Below, one piece after another: positions 36,201 to 47,734 of a stretch of 64,000 nucleotides of DNA; positions within the stretch are counted from its first letter, which is position 1, and each line of letters opens with the position of its first letter. Source of the stretch: Morchella semilibera (lineage: Eukaryota > Ascomycota > Pezizomycetes > Pezizales > Morchellaceae); contig WBVU01000008.1 of assembly GCA_009192285.1 (NCBI GenBank), forward strand, positions 62,001-126,000, given 5' to 3'. A program made the translations under genes and the position numbers. The notes beneath the pieces were generated by a model. It did not search any database. It was given only the letters and a program-made list of their open reading frames with translations, and was not told where the DNA came from.

Positions 36201-39200
36201 CCGCATGGGCAAAAGCTGGTGTTGTCCCCTACAATCCACGCCGAGTCCTGAACCCTGTCGCGTCACCTACCAAAAAGAAGAGATTTTCTGTCTCAGCGTC
36301 CACAACCCCACGCACCACCCGCATGGCTAGGTCTACAACCAAAGAAGCTCTTGCTTTAGTCAAGGGCGGGTCCACTAGTGCTCAAAAATTAAGAGATCTC
36401 ATACATCAGTTGGATAAAGGATTACAAATCTCTTTGACTGAGAAGGATATAGCAGATCATATTAATAAGCAATTCCGGAAATCTATTGCAAAGAAGGCAA
36501 AGACAGCCACTAATGATAGGAAGCAGCTTAGTAAAGCTAGAGTAATCACTACAGAGGATGTAGTGCGCCTGAGAGAGCAAAGAGAGATAGCAGACAAAAG
36601 GAAGATTGATTTAGCATTGGCTAGAGACATGAAAAGGAAATTGAAGAATGAGTCAGATATAAAAAAGAAGAAGAAAGAAGTCCGGATTTCCGAAAACAGA
36701 ACTGTATATACTATAGATAACACTGAAGATGGTCAGGAAGAAGATTATAGGCCTGAGGTGGTTGAAGAAAAGCAAGAAGGGGATTGGTATAGTATTGAAG
36801 AATTTCATAGTACACCCCCTATAGTAGCTAGTAGAAGGTCAAGTAGACTTAAAAAGTAACTTATAAGTATATAGAATTATTATTTAATTATCTCTGATTA
36901 AATAAAGCTTATATTTAGGGTCACTTGTTGAGAAATTCCCTGAGTGCGCGCGCCGCACAGGAAATGATTTTTTGGGCGGTTACCCGGTTCCGGGCGGCTT
37001 CACGGTCAGATACGTTATAAGTCTGGGGATTCTAATATATGGGAGAAATTATGGTACAGTCCTTCTTAGCCTTTGGGGAAGCCTGTGCGATGTTGTGTTA
37101 CCAGAGACACAGAAGTCAACCCTAGAGACCTCAGGGTAGTCATGCGTCCACCAAGGAACAAGCTCCCCCAAAGATCCAAAGGGATTGTAGCTACGTTGAT
37201 ATTTTTATACGTACCCTCTTTAACATCTATAAAGCCTCCAATGCAGTGGGTTAACATCTTGCGGATGTCCCCTGGTATCTCCGACTCCCAGTATTTGAAA
37301 TCTAGTTCGTCGTCTTCAATTGAACCCGGGATTGCAAGAGCGTGCTCCAGATCAACGAGCTCTATTGCACATTCAGAGAACAAACAAAATTGAAGGATCC
37401 GTTTACCGTCCATCCCATCCTGTGGGTTGTTATTGTCTAGTGCTTGAAGCATACACTCATAGAGGCTCTCAAGGCTCTTGGGAAGTGATTTCAAAAACTT
37501 GAGTAACGTGCTTTTCCGTGAGCCATTCATCGCAAACCCTGCTAACTCTTTTAACACCAGCGAAACCCATAGAAAAACACCATCAGCACACTGTATGACA
37601 TATTTCTCTATCTCCTCTTTTACATCAACCTTAACTGAGTCGAAATCTTCGTTTTGTAGGATGCTATGTGCATAGCATTCTATATCGCCACGATTCATGT
37701 CTTGTAGCTGGAGTTTCCATCGCCCTGGCCATTTGACGGGTTGGAGCTCGTTAATGGGTCGGCTAGCGAGAAAAACGTTGTATAAGCATCCAGTACCATC
37801 ACCAGCAGCTGGTAGAGACAATTCGTATAGGAACCGAACAATGTCAAGACGATCCGTACATTCTGACTCATCCATAGCATCAATGATCAGATACACCGTT
37901 CGGAGTCGGGGATGGGTCTTGCAGGCGCGCAAGACATCTTTCATATTCTCGGAAGACCATTCGATTCTACCTGCCCCATTACGACGGTAGATAGACTGAA
38001 AGTGTATGAATAGTGACTCGTCAGCCTCCAGCATTTGAAACAAGAGTGCTTTCAACATGCTTCGATGATTTCTCTCTGATTCACCATCCCGCGAGTTGTA
38101 GAAAAAGCTCGCAACGATAGTCCCTCTCGGAGGATCGAAAAAGTCCGCAAAGTACCGTACCAAAGTACTCTTGCCACTCCCCGGTTTTCCTTCTATAAAC
38201 AGAATACCCGAGTCTGGATAGCTCAGAGAAATCCAGGATTTGTATTCACAAGATTCCCAAAGCCATGAAAGCGTATTCCCGTCGCGTAGCCCGATCTTAT
38301 CATACCGTGAGTTTTTGAAATTGAGAGTATGAAGGCATTCTATAGCAGCATGAGCCATTCCAGGTTAGACGAAATCAAAGAAGACAAAGGCACAGTGTTT
38401 ATACCCACCTTGTCTTTCCTGATCATAGGAAACCAGAACCCCCGAAGGCAGTAGAGGCAGACCGTTCTGCGTATCCGGTGGATGCATAATAAGTAATTTA
38501 ACAGTGGAAAATCCTGGGCGTAGGTGTTGCATAACCCGACGAAGTTGCAACATTATCATTTGCCATTGCTCAACGGGGAGCTGATCAAGGTCAACTATGA
38601 ACTTTAAGCTTTGTTTTACATGTTGTTGGTTTGGTCCAGGACACATGTACAAATCCGCAGCTGCCACAAAGACTTGCTCAAAAGCAGCCCAAATGCTCTC
38701 TGGTTCTGAAAGAGTGATGATGTTATCAAACGCAGTCTTGATGTTGTTTTGGACTTTCATCATCTCATCGTCACCAATGGTTGTTAAGAGGGCCTGCAGG
38801 AACTCCTTTAAAAGGCATTGCTTTTGATCCTCCGGAAGTGTTTCAATGGTCTGATGGATGAATGTCCATACCATGCCCGCAATCTTCCTTTTGACGTCAC
38901 CATGGACGGGTCTGATCATACCACGTCCTATCGAGCTGAAGGAGAAATGCAGCAACAAGCAAGTCTCTCCTGTGCTCCGTAAAGTTCGAAGAAGATGGAG
39001 AGCTAGGTATGGCAAAGATGGGAACCGTGTATAGACCAAAGTTTGGACCTCGTCAGTTGTTGAAATCCACTTTTGGTAGTCTAGGTTGTGTAGCAACAAA
39101 AAGAAATCTGCTCTTTCCTTAAGGTCAGAGGGCTCCTTAGATTTGTTATAATAATCCTGCTGGTCGATATAAAAGGTAGTTTGCCCCGGTAACACTGTCT

Positions 39201-40737
39201 GGACAAGGGTCTTGATTGCTGTCGCTCGGTCGTATTGCACTGTCACGCCGTCAGCGTTTTTGCCTTATCGTAGTTCGCCTACTAAACACGGACTATCCTC
39301 ACCGATACAAGTAGCCATGCAGGTTACAACATCCTGAAACGCCTTGTCATCAGATGACTTGAATTTCACCATGTCGGTGTGATTTGACTGGATAGGAAAT
39401 CGTAGCTCGTTGGGTAGAAAGAGTTGAGATGACGATCTCTGCACAATCTGGACCTTCTCGCCTGATCTACTAAACACAGTAGGTGCCACCTATGCAGTTT
39501 AGCCAGGGAAACGCTGAAGGGCAGGGAAGAGTTGAATCACCATCTTTACCGCATTTGTCATCTCAGTTTCGTAAAAGCTGAACACCTTTGCCTTGAATCC
39601 GTTCCACATCCTGCTCAAAGAGTCCTTCTGATTCTCCAAGAATTCGGAGTCTTCCGCTAGCTGTGACAGTAGGGTCTGGGTTTTATCGCTCCATACCCCT
39701 TTACCCACCATTTCTCTAAGCTCTTTGATTCTCAGACCGTTATGGGGTGTTCCGAAGAAGAATATTCCATGGACGCAATTGAGCATAGACCCAGGCTCTA
39801 GATCTAGTGCCCATTTGAGTAGTAACTGCATGGAAGAAAGAGCCCGGTCAGCGTTTGGTATCAAAGGGCACGGGGTCTCTCCTACCTGTACTACCAAAAC
39901 ACCTCCCATACTATGTCCAATGAATATAATGGGTCTTTCCTGAGGATATAAGACAAGTGTTAAGACCCCGGCAGACTAGGAAAGGATCACAAGAGCTCTC
40001 ATCTGATCATTTAACGAGACATACCGGACAATCTCGTCTAGCATTCATTATGCACTGCTCGAGATCTAGTCTATGATCTCTTATGGTACAACCGTTTGGC
40101 TTGGAAAGACTACTGTCATAACCATATGTCATGATGCGTGTTTGTGGAAATTTCTCAGGCAGAGAGTCACGTAGCCACATTGGACGACCGAGAGGGCGAT
40201 CGCCCACCCGACCTCTCCAGGAACCGAAGGCATGGCCACTGAGACCGGTGATTGCGATCACACTATGGATAATTCAGTTATCAGGAATAAGTTGCGCCCG
40301 GGAATTTAGGATTATACCCACTCCGCACATATCTGATGTTGTGGGTGGTTCATGGGTGTTAGACCATAGAAATGTTTATCGATTCTTAGTCGGACTTCTC
40401 TGTCTCATTCATTTGCCGGGAAGACGTGATATTTTTCTTGATGGGGACCGATATTCAGGTACTCCGTGCACGATTCGACGGTTAGCAGGGCCATTTGAGA
40501 GGTGTCACAGCAAGCTGGGGATAGGGCGGAAAGTTGGGAACTGTTGGGATCAAGTTCCGGATCGATATCCTGCAACGCTGTCCCCAGGTCACCCCCGCTC
40601 CAGCAGGAGGGTATTCCACATATCCGGAAGCAGATCGGTCCATGCGGTGAGGGGTCGGGGGCAATCGTACTTGGGACCCCGGGGTCTCTTGATCGGACTG
40701 ATGCCGATGCGGTATTTGCTGGCGGCGAACTTGCCAT
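33258..40737 (-). CDS. NLR-like receptor: alpha/beta hydrolase + NACHT + ankyrin repeats
   Basis: Eight exons: 40737-40322, 40262-40025, 39939-39886, 39825-39550, 39489-39303, 39239-38409, 38339-37215 and 34873-33258. All phases agree over 1,581 codons. Residues about 45-385 are the fungal lipase-like alpha/beta hydrolase domain (CTEYLNIGP, DKHFYGLTPMNHP, DVIAITGLSGHAFGSWRG, nucleophile elbow GHSMGG with Ser228, FFFGTPHNGL). Residues 391-667 resemble a worn NTPase module without a P-loop. Residues 668-1040 are NACHT: Walker A GKPGSGKST at 718-726 and Walker B LIIDAMDE at 818-825. VVQVMHQTVREFFL opens the linker, ankyrin repeats span about 1195-1430, and a 150-residue unmatched tail follows. 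A TGA at 40405-40407 (codon 111, within FPANE*DREVRLRID) interrupts exon 1. Intron 7 (34874-37214) carries a pogo transposon. Either this allele is dead or translation begins downstream of the stop. Confidence 0.82.
34887..37015 (+). mobile_element. pogo/Fot-type DNA transposon inside NLR intron 7
   Basis: Terminal inverted repeats of about 44 bp lie at 34887-34930 and 36972-37015. They share ACCGGGTAACC(A/G)CCCAA and diverge mainly by transitions. TA duplications are at 34885-34886 and 37016-37017. The element is 2.1 kb and opposite in orientation to the host gene. It lies only 13 nt from the 3' splice site of the intron. Confidence 0.85.
34989..36859 (+). pseudogene. pogo-type DDE transposase, broken
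   Basis: It starts MPRLKGKRLEERERLIQQAI. A helix-turn-helix/CENP-B-like DNA-binding half follows (FGISWSTLRDRLNGATNRRE; VKKRDFARTLGKHWLQRFL). The DDE core comes next, with YNMDEKGFMMG (first Asp), LLILDGHVSH (second Asp) and PFCLPPHSTHLLQPLDVGLF. The lysine-rich tail ends at 36859. The frame is lost near 35493-35510 with a stop and a shift, and two in-frame stops (TGA, TAA) lie at 35885-35899 just before the second Asp motif. Both of these would be explained by C-to-T change of CGA and CAA codons. No active enzyme is expected. Confidence 0.85.
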
Positions 40738-40904
40738 TAAGGCGGCAGGTAATGATACGAAGAATATCTCGGGAGTGTCGCCAAAATATCAAAATATTTC
40801 CTCAGCTCACAAAGCTCCGGGAGGCTAATTCTGACGATGATAGAACTCTGCTCGCTTAGTTATCATCGGCGGATAGATAAACCCTGCTTCCTATGTGGCA
40901 CTCG

Positions 40905-41025
40905 CGTATAGGCATAAGGATGCAATATTTCTCCATGCGTATCTTTAAGTCTTGCGGTGTAAAATATTATATCACATCCTACGTGCATGTCTTGGAAGTC
41001 TTGGAAATAATTCTTCGTTGAATGC
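40905..41025 (-). repeat. MITE family A, fragment
   Basis: The reverse complement matches the interior and left part of 28227-28483 (GCATAAGGAT, CTCCATGCGTA, AATATTATATCACATCCTA, GCATGTCTTGGAAGTCTTGG), but the TIR itself is missing. Confidence 0.65.
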
Positions 41026-41399
41026 ATATTTTGACTAGACAACGCCCAAATACTTTATCACGATCGTACAGAACCTCTCTACCATACCTAAGTATTTTAC
41101 TTGATGGAGGGTATCTGCACACCCATATTTACGTTGAAATTACCCGGTGTGGAAACTGTCATCCAGCAACCCATACAATCAGTACATACCTGCACTATTC
41201 CGGGAGCCCAGCTACGGAGCCGTACCATTATCCCTTCAAACCCTGTATCACCTGGTATACCATACCTGATCTGTTACTTTTATATTTCGCTTCGATAAAT
41301 ACTTCGCTTATTCGTTACTCAACTAGCCTAACTGGATCCGTGGATACACCTACGCCTCTGCCTCGGTTGTGTACCTTGACTCGGCACGTCTGTGCCCTT

Positions 41400-42035
41400 C
41401 GACCCCGTAAGAATTGAGACGCCACCAAGTCAAATCCAAGGACATGGACAGGAGAGACAGAGTCATCAAATCAAGACTCCCGAACATGTCATATGCAACG
41501 AATACCTACGTTACATAGGGAAGAAAGAAAGCGTAAATTGCGAATGCGGCCACGGCAAACAAACAGTTAAACACACTTTGATCCCCCCAGAAGAAATTAC
41601 TATCGAATACCTCCTATGGAAAGACAAAGGCATTCAAACAGCCCTAAAGATCTGGAGGAAATTTTTGAAGGCGCGTCACAAAGAGAATGAGAAAACGGAC
41701 GAAGAAAAGCAGGAGGAGAGAGAACTAGGAAGGGGGCGGAGAGTATTAGAACGGGAAGGACGAAAGCAGCTGAAGAGGGGGGGAGGGAGCAAGGAAGGGA
41801 AGTTGAGCGAAATGGAAAATTGTAACAACTTGTAATTTAAATGTTATTTCTTATGTATTTTTTATGTTGTTATTTTCTATGTTTTGAGGGGTAGGCATGG
41901 AAAGGGTGAGCTTTGGTCATAGTCTTCCAGCTATATAACGTGTAAACTATGATTAAATAAATAAATGGATAGATAACTCGACATTGTCATAGCCTAAGGG
42001 CTCGGTGCAATTAATGATGTAAACAAGAAAGAAAG
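41400..42035 (+). mobile_element. LINE 3' remnant
   Basis: It encodes a worn ORF2 C-terminus (YLRYIGKKESVNCECGHGKQ...VKHTL), equivalent to the zinc-knuckle region of the LINE at 13437. A basic tail follows to a stop at 41835, and the 3' sequence is CATAGCCTAAGGGCT...AATGATGTAAACAAGAAAG. The 5' limit and target duplication could not be fixed. Confidence 0.68.
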
Positions 42036-42288
42036 AAAACAAGCCTGCTCCGAATTTTTGCGAGTGATATTACATGATGCAGCACCGAAAACGCAAATTT
42101 CAAAGTGATCCTTTAGACATGTCTGCTGTGAGATTTCAGAACTTTTGAGTATCGATAAATCCAGTCTAGTATCTACTATGCCTACCAATTTTTGACGGGC
42201 TCGGGACAGGCTCGGACAGAAATTGAAAATGTCTCGAGCCAGACCTATGAGCCGGCTCGTCTCGTGGGGAACACTACTGTCGTATTCC

Positions 42289-42803
42289 TCAGTAATCCTT
42301 AAGCTCGTCATACGCCTCCCCCTCATCATACTCCTCCTCCTCCCCATCACCCCCTTGTGCTGCCAGCTGTCTCTTGATCTCGTTTCCACGACCCTGCCTA
42401 AGTGCCAAATCCTCGGCTTCGTTCGTCAATCCCGAAGCCCTTTCCTGTCGTTTGAAGCTTGTAACCCAGGTGGACTTGACTGTCTCCTCATGATTACTCG
42501 CAACATACTTGCGTCGCACCGCCAGTCTCACCTATGTGAGGTAAAGTTAGCGAGTACAAAATGACGTTAGCGGTGAACCGGTCAGTGGGCGGGGAAGGGG
42601 TAGGTCTACTCATGCCTTTCCTCCCTCTGCGCTTCATGGATGGTATAATGATTCTTTTCGAACCGCTTCGCCTGGTCCTTAGGACCAGACCCACCCCCGA
42701 AACCCACCCCCACGCCAGAAAAATCGTGCATCACCGCCTTTCTGGCCACCTCTTCATCAGTATGTTCGAACCTCTTGGCGCAGTCCTTAGCGGGGTAGGC
42801 CAT
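42289..42803 (-). CDS. Hypothetical two-exon small protein
   Basis: Exons 42803-42610 and 42526-42289 join in frame (143 residues) if the donor GTAGAC and an acceptor ending GGTGAG are used; the CGCTAAC branch site in the intron supports splicing. The protein starts MAYPAKDCAKRFEHTDEEVA, has a glycine-rich middle (GVGVGFGGGSG), a charged helical block (VKSTWVTSFKRQERASGLTN) and an acidic end (GDGEEEEYDEGEAYDELKDY). It looks like a genuine nuclear or cytosolic small protein, but I do not recognise it. The exact acceptor is uncertain. Confidence 0.5.
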
Positions 42804-43909
42804 TATGGTGCGGCCTGTCTTACAGATGACATGTCGGTATCTTAGCTGGGAAAATCTTGGCTACTCCGGATTATTTTGATCCAACCTGAGCATTACAATG
42901 CAGCTGAAAATCACATCTTAGCCGCAAGTCTGTAATGCAGGGGTATAAATGACAGTTGTTGTTCCGCCCCCAACCCTCTCCAGCACCACCCCAGAAAATA
43001 CCCTGACATGAAAATAAGGTTTTTCTAGCCCCCAACCGCAAAATGAGGTTTATTTTGACTCCGATATCACATTTGAAAGCCCTATATCACATTTCAGGCT
43101 CCGACATGGGAAATAGAGAGTATCGAGACATCTGCCCGAAGGTTAATGTCCCAGACTCTACGGTGAGCAGCAAGCTGCTTGTAGGGGGTGGGTACGTACG
43201 AGACTAGTTGGAATCCTCGTTATACCCTCCGTCTCGCCCGACCCTCCACCGCTCTACTGCCGCATTCTATGAAAATTGTTCTTGTGTGGCTTTGCAGCCC
43301 TAACCCGCACCAAGCCTTTGAACATTGGCAGGTAAAAACATCCGCCTTATGGATACCGTTGGTCAAGAGAAGGCCGCCTATTATTGAATAACTAAACCGA
43401 ACTAAGCGTGTCGTATTTAAATTATGTAACCTCCCATAACCTCTTACACGATCCTCCGTTCTCCACAGACTTCTTTCTTACGCCGCATATTCACATGTAG
43501 ACTATTTCCTCTCTTCACTCGAATAGAACGTTTTTATCTGTACCTACATTTGTTGAACCACGCTAACCGGAGAAGCGATCCCTGCACTAGCCTGCAGATC
43601 CTCGATACTTAAATTTGTTTTACTTGAGCCTCGTCTGTACCCCACCATCAACTCAAATCTAATGTATCAGTATTAGATTAGACATTTTAGTTAGGCCCTC
43701 TTCCTTTACTATGGAAGGGGGGTCGTGGTTGGTTGATCGCAGCCTGATAGCCATGCTCTCACGGCTGCACCTGAACACTAAAAGATCTGCATCAGTTTGC
43801 TAGTAGAAATGCCAAGCCCCGCCCCTCGCCCGACCCACCACCGCTCTAACTAGAAATATATAATTGATAGGTATATCAACTACAGAACAATCTAATTGAA
43901 CTACTTAAT

Positions 43910-44810
43910 TTCGGACTCCAACATCAAAATTTAGAGCCCGACATCACAATTCAGAGCCCGATATCACATTCCAGAGACCGATATATATAGGAAATGGAGA
44001 GTGTTGGGCTTCTCCGACAAATGTCAGAAATACATATTATACTGTTCCAGACACTACTGTAGCAGCGAGGTACGAGCAGCCAGTAGGGGATGGGTACGCG
44101 ATCTAATTTGGTATATGGAGTCTACATACTCGGGTAGATTATCGCGGGGATCTTATCAGATGCCCTTTAGGCGCCTATCATCGACCGCGCTTCTCCTCCC
44201 CTCAACCCCCACTCCACACTCCCTCACGTGTCGAGCCTTCGTTCACCCCCTCCGATTTCTCCTAGACACTACTTCACCGTCTACCACCGACGCACCTCGT
44301 ACTATGCCACCGCCCCCACCTCCTAAAGCACCGCTGGGTTGGCACCTACCTCTCCTCCACGCCGTCAACTCCTGAGAGGTCCTCGACTATCTCCGCCGCT
44401 TTCGCCTTGTCAACAAGTCCTAGGCAAAGGCTTGGCTGCGCCCGGAAAGTCGGACGGTGACATGACCGACGAGGGTAGAAAGCCCGCAGAATTGAGTGAC
44501 GATCTACTGACCCCACGGCCAACAGTGCACGCACCGTACAGCTCCGGCTCCCGCTCCACCCCCCACGCGCAAAAGCCCAGGGAAACTCAAGGGGGCCGTT
44601 GCCCGCATGTACCCACCCACCCCCCCCCCCACCGTTTCACTGCGTCTCGCTCCGACGTCCGAGTATCAATCGCTCAATTAACATGGTCAACGTATGGCGG
44701 CGTTTATGCACCATACATGATTGGGTTTCGGGAGTGCACTTGAGCCGGTACCTCCGCAACCCCCCAAAGCTCTTTATACATTGACTCACCTGCTAACCTA
44801 CCAGTCGAGC
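43910..44810. repeat. Long decayed dispersed repeat, copy 2
   Basis: A shorter counterpart of 28655-30135 with the same block order from the CCGACA-word block to the CTAACCTACC end block. Many small insertions and deletions separate the two copies, so both are old. Confidence 0.55.
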
Positions 44811-45480
44811 AGGGGCACACCTGGACGCAAACGGCGCGCTTCCAGGGGTCGATAGGGGGTATCTCCGGACAGGGATGATCATGCATAAGAGAGTCGAAGC
44901 GAAGCCTAACCCATTGAAAAGTTGGTTCGAATGCGTGAATACATGTCGGCAGCTGCTGCTGTAAAATAAGGATGTAATGCTTGTCTGGATCGATGTTTTA
45001 CATTGGGTGCGTCGGGGAAGGTAGCGCGTAATCACTCGTCTCGGTCCCAGCCTCGAGATTTGGTATGTATAACTGGTATGTTGCTACCTAGCCCTGAGCT
45101 CAACAACCATTTTTTTTTTCAGTTTTCTCTCAACGGCAATAAACCATTATGCATCATGACGCACTCCCATTTCTTTTTTACACAGGGTTAGACGAGGTTT
45201 TTCTTGCACAATTGGCCAGAGCGGAGTTGCAGTCTGCCGGCGCGGCTGCCCAAGGGGTTGTCTGATTCCTAATAATATATGGGTTTGGAGTTATAAGAGA
45301 TTGTTATGAGTATACTACAGGTTTCTCTTTAGGTCGATATTTGTAGAGTAATAGTCTCATTTGATCATCACTATTAACACTCTCCCTATCAAGACCGAAA
45401 TCATGCACTAAAGCTAGCTCTGCCACTACGATCTAAAACCAAAGGAACATATCTTTAATAGTGTGATGTTAGAGGAATTA

Positions 45481-45662
45481 CAGTCGCAACTCGATATGCC
45501 GGATCTCAGTACGCTGGACCCCCCGCTATCCCATACGAAATCTTGGGGAGATTTTGGTTTTCTTACTGCAAAATCTATTTGCTATCCTAGATTTCCTGGG
45601 GATGTTTACTATCCAGTACAATCCTTAGAATCTTGGCAATCCGGCATATCAAGTTGCGACCG
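45481..45662. repeat. MITE, family B, copy 1
   Basis: The ends CAGTCGCAACTCGATATGCC and its inverse lie between TA duplications at 45479 and 45663. About 182 bp, non-coding, with internal near-repeats of the CGTACGAAATC word. Such ends suit a Tc1/mariner/pogo-type mobiliser. Confidence 0.8.
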
Positions 45663-46575
45663 TAATTGGAGGTGGAATATGTTCAAATTAACATGCACCA
45701 GCGATCGCTCACCAGCCCCCGGGCACTTGTACCACCAACCACCAATGTAGGTGCGCGGCGGAGGGGCAAAAGCAAGCGGGATAAGAACACAGGCCGCGAG
45801 AGTCCCAGCGCAGAAGTGAAGAAAAGCGTTTGGCTACATGTACCTATCCTGCAATTGATCTATTCATCGGGGGTACACACACGCTGCAGGCTGGAGTACG
45901 TGAAAAGGGGTTTATGAATGAAAGATAACTGTGTGGAGGTTGTGATGAATGCACGATTCAATAGTCCTAACGAAACAAAACTTATTCCTAGAACCAATGA
46001 AGATTGTGTGATGGTGATGCAAACAACAGGAAGAGAAGCTAGCGAAACGGATCCTGCCAAGCTGACAACGTGCTGCTAACTAGGCGCTAGGCGCTCACAC
46101 TATCGCTTGCTTATCTAGCCGCCCAGCGCCAAGACCAGCCTACTAATATATCCCTGACCAGGCTCCCCACAACACCCCACACCACCTTTGCCCGCCGTGA
46201 GTCTTAGCGCGGCATGTTGATATGAGTTTTTGTGGTATCTATTTTGCGGGTCGATAATTGTAGGGCAAACCCAATTTGCAGTCACTTGCGAGAATTTTTG
46301 CACCCGCGCGCGTGAGCGGACCCGATCGAAATTCAAGCTTCACACCCCCGCGCTCGCGAGGTGGCCCACTGCTAGTACTTGGGTATTTAAACACCCACAC
46401 CAACCCTTTTATCGGTGGTTTTCTTTTAATCTTTTACATAAAACGGACGGACGGACAATATCTGATTGTTTATTGTGTTCTCACAACTAATACACTTCAC
46501 ACCACGGAAGGCGAAACGTATTTTTGCGACAATAAGTAACGGGCGCGCGATATTCGAAGAGATCTTGCTGTGAAG

Positions 46576-47125
46576 ATGTCGGCTCCTAACCTCGGTAGCA
46601 TTGCGAACGATTTACAGTCTATATCGAGGAATTTCTCAAGCTTATGTCTGGAACTAAGCAAGCTGGAGAGCTTGCCGTCGGTGGAATTGCTTACACAAAT
46701 AAAGATTTTGAATGACTCCATTGGCGCCAAAGAAGAGATCCGAAAGGTTGCCGATTCTGTGAAGGCCATTGAGGAGAAGTTGGATAGGCGGTTGGATGCG
46801 TTAATTGCAGACGTGAAGGCAGTCAAGGGTAGTGTTGAGTCGTTGCAGAATCGTTTGAGCGGTGTGGAGAAAGCTCACGCGGCGCAGAAAATTCAGACAA
46901 CGACTGATGCACGTGTTTCTGCAGTGTATTTTTCCTTTATGTTTCTGTTCATATACACACTATGTAGTGTTTTGCTGATATATATGTGTTTATAGGGAGT
47001 ATAATTGCTATGCTGGGTATAAGAACTCGAAAAATCCCGGTTATTACGAGCTTGTTTGTTTTCTGTCGGACGATAATGAGTCTGTTCCGAATTTTCCTTC
47101 GGAACTTGATAGTCTAAGTTGTTAG
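46576..47125 (+). CDS. Fungal coiled-coil protein, two exons
   Basis: Exons 46576-46914 and 47000-47125 give 154 residues. The start is the ATG of MSAPNLGSIANDLQ. A long amphipathic helix (VADSVKAIEEKLDRRLDALI, then VKAVKGSVESLQNRLSGVEK) fills most of exon 1. After splicing, the end reads DAR|YNCYAGYKNSKNPGYYELV and VPNFPSELDSLSC. This matches the layout of a common, uncharacterised fungal family (a helical half, then aRxyN...l.pL....g..p.nFP....L). Without splicing, the frame would read into a hydrophobic intron sequence. The splice choice (GTTTCT donor) is the main doubt. Confidence 0.6.
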
Positions 47126-47459
47126 TACTTTGTTATTTCATATGTTATTTTAAGCTATAGCTAATTTAATCGTGATGTTAAAATAGCAAATGCAGTAAAT
47201 TATAAGGGCGTTAAAATTGAATTTTCCTGGGAATGAAAGACAGCGGAAAGAGAGACTGGAGTAGGTGGTGGCCGTAGCATGAAATCGGGTGGCAGAGTTT
47301 TGAGTCTTTTTCACGGTATCTATTTTGATATCATCTATTGTTTCGGAGGGCCCCACGAAGTGGGGGGGTGTAGCCCAACATGTGTATCTACTATGATGAA
47401 TAGAATTTGATGGAGGGAGCGGGGCGACCGGTGGTATTAATACTTTATTTTTGAGTGAA

Positions 47460-47734
47460 TAAAGTCTTTTAGCCATCAACGAATAAAAAATTATTTATTC
47501 CCAAGACTTCCAAGACATGCAAGTTGGATGCCAGTAGGATGTGATATAATATTTTCAACCATAAGACTTGAAGGTAGGCAGGAGATATACTCAATCCTTA
47601 TGCCTATGATCCCCCTAGTCTCAGAGTACTTGTGAGCCCTTACGCGCGCCAAGGGGCAAACAGATGCGGCATAGTCTTGGGAATTAATAATTGTTTGTTC
47701 GTTGCCTTTCACACCCGCGGCTAAAAGTCTCTAA
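47460..47734. repeat. MITE, family A, copy 2
   Basis: The ends AGTCTTTTAGCC and GGCTAAAAGTCTC are flanked by TAA at 47460-47462 and 47732-47734. A three-base TWA duplication is the PIF/Harbinger signature. Confidence 0.82.

Larger units (their letters stand above)
40738..42288. other. Region upstream of the NLR gene with repeat fragments
   Basis: The first part is the NLR promoter and leader. A family-A MITE fragment (inverted) is at about 40905-41025 and a LINE remnant at about 41400-42035. No other gene is supported. Confidence 0.5.
42804..46575. other. Repeat-filled intergenic region
   Basis: It holds two CCGACA-family copies (42995-43130 and 43910-44020), the second copy of the long decayed repeat, partial copies of the [23 protein letters not shown] near 43220-43256 and 43809-43850, a poly-C run near 44620 and a family-B MITE at 45481. 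The last 200 bp before 46576 are the promoter and leader of the coiled-coil gene. Confidence 0.5.

Noticed and set aside
37066-37214. Read-through C-terminus of the NACHT exon (INVATIPLDLWG...FPKG)
   Set aside because: A GTACGT donor at 37214 and the perfect in-frame join to VVQVMHQTVREFF show that this is intron 7, not protein.
39826-39885. Continuous frame VGETPCPLIPNADRALSSMQ within the hydrolase domain
   Set aside because: It is a stop-free 60-nt intron by its GTAGGA donor, CTGAC branch and TGCAG acceptor, and removing it restores the family spacing after GHSMGG.
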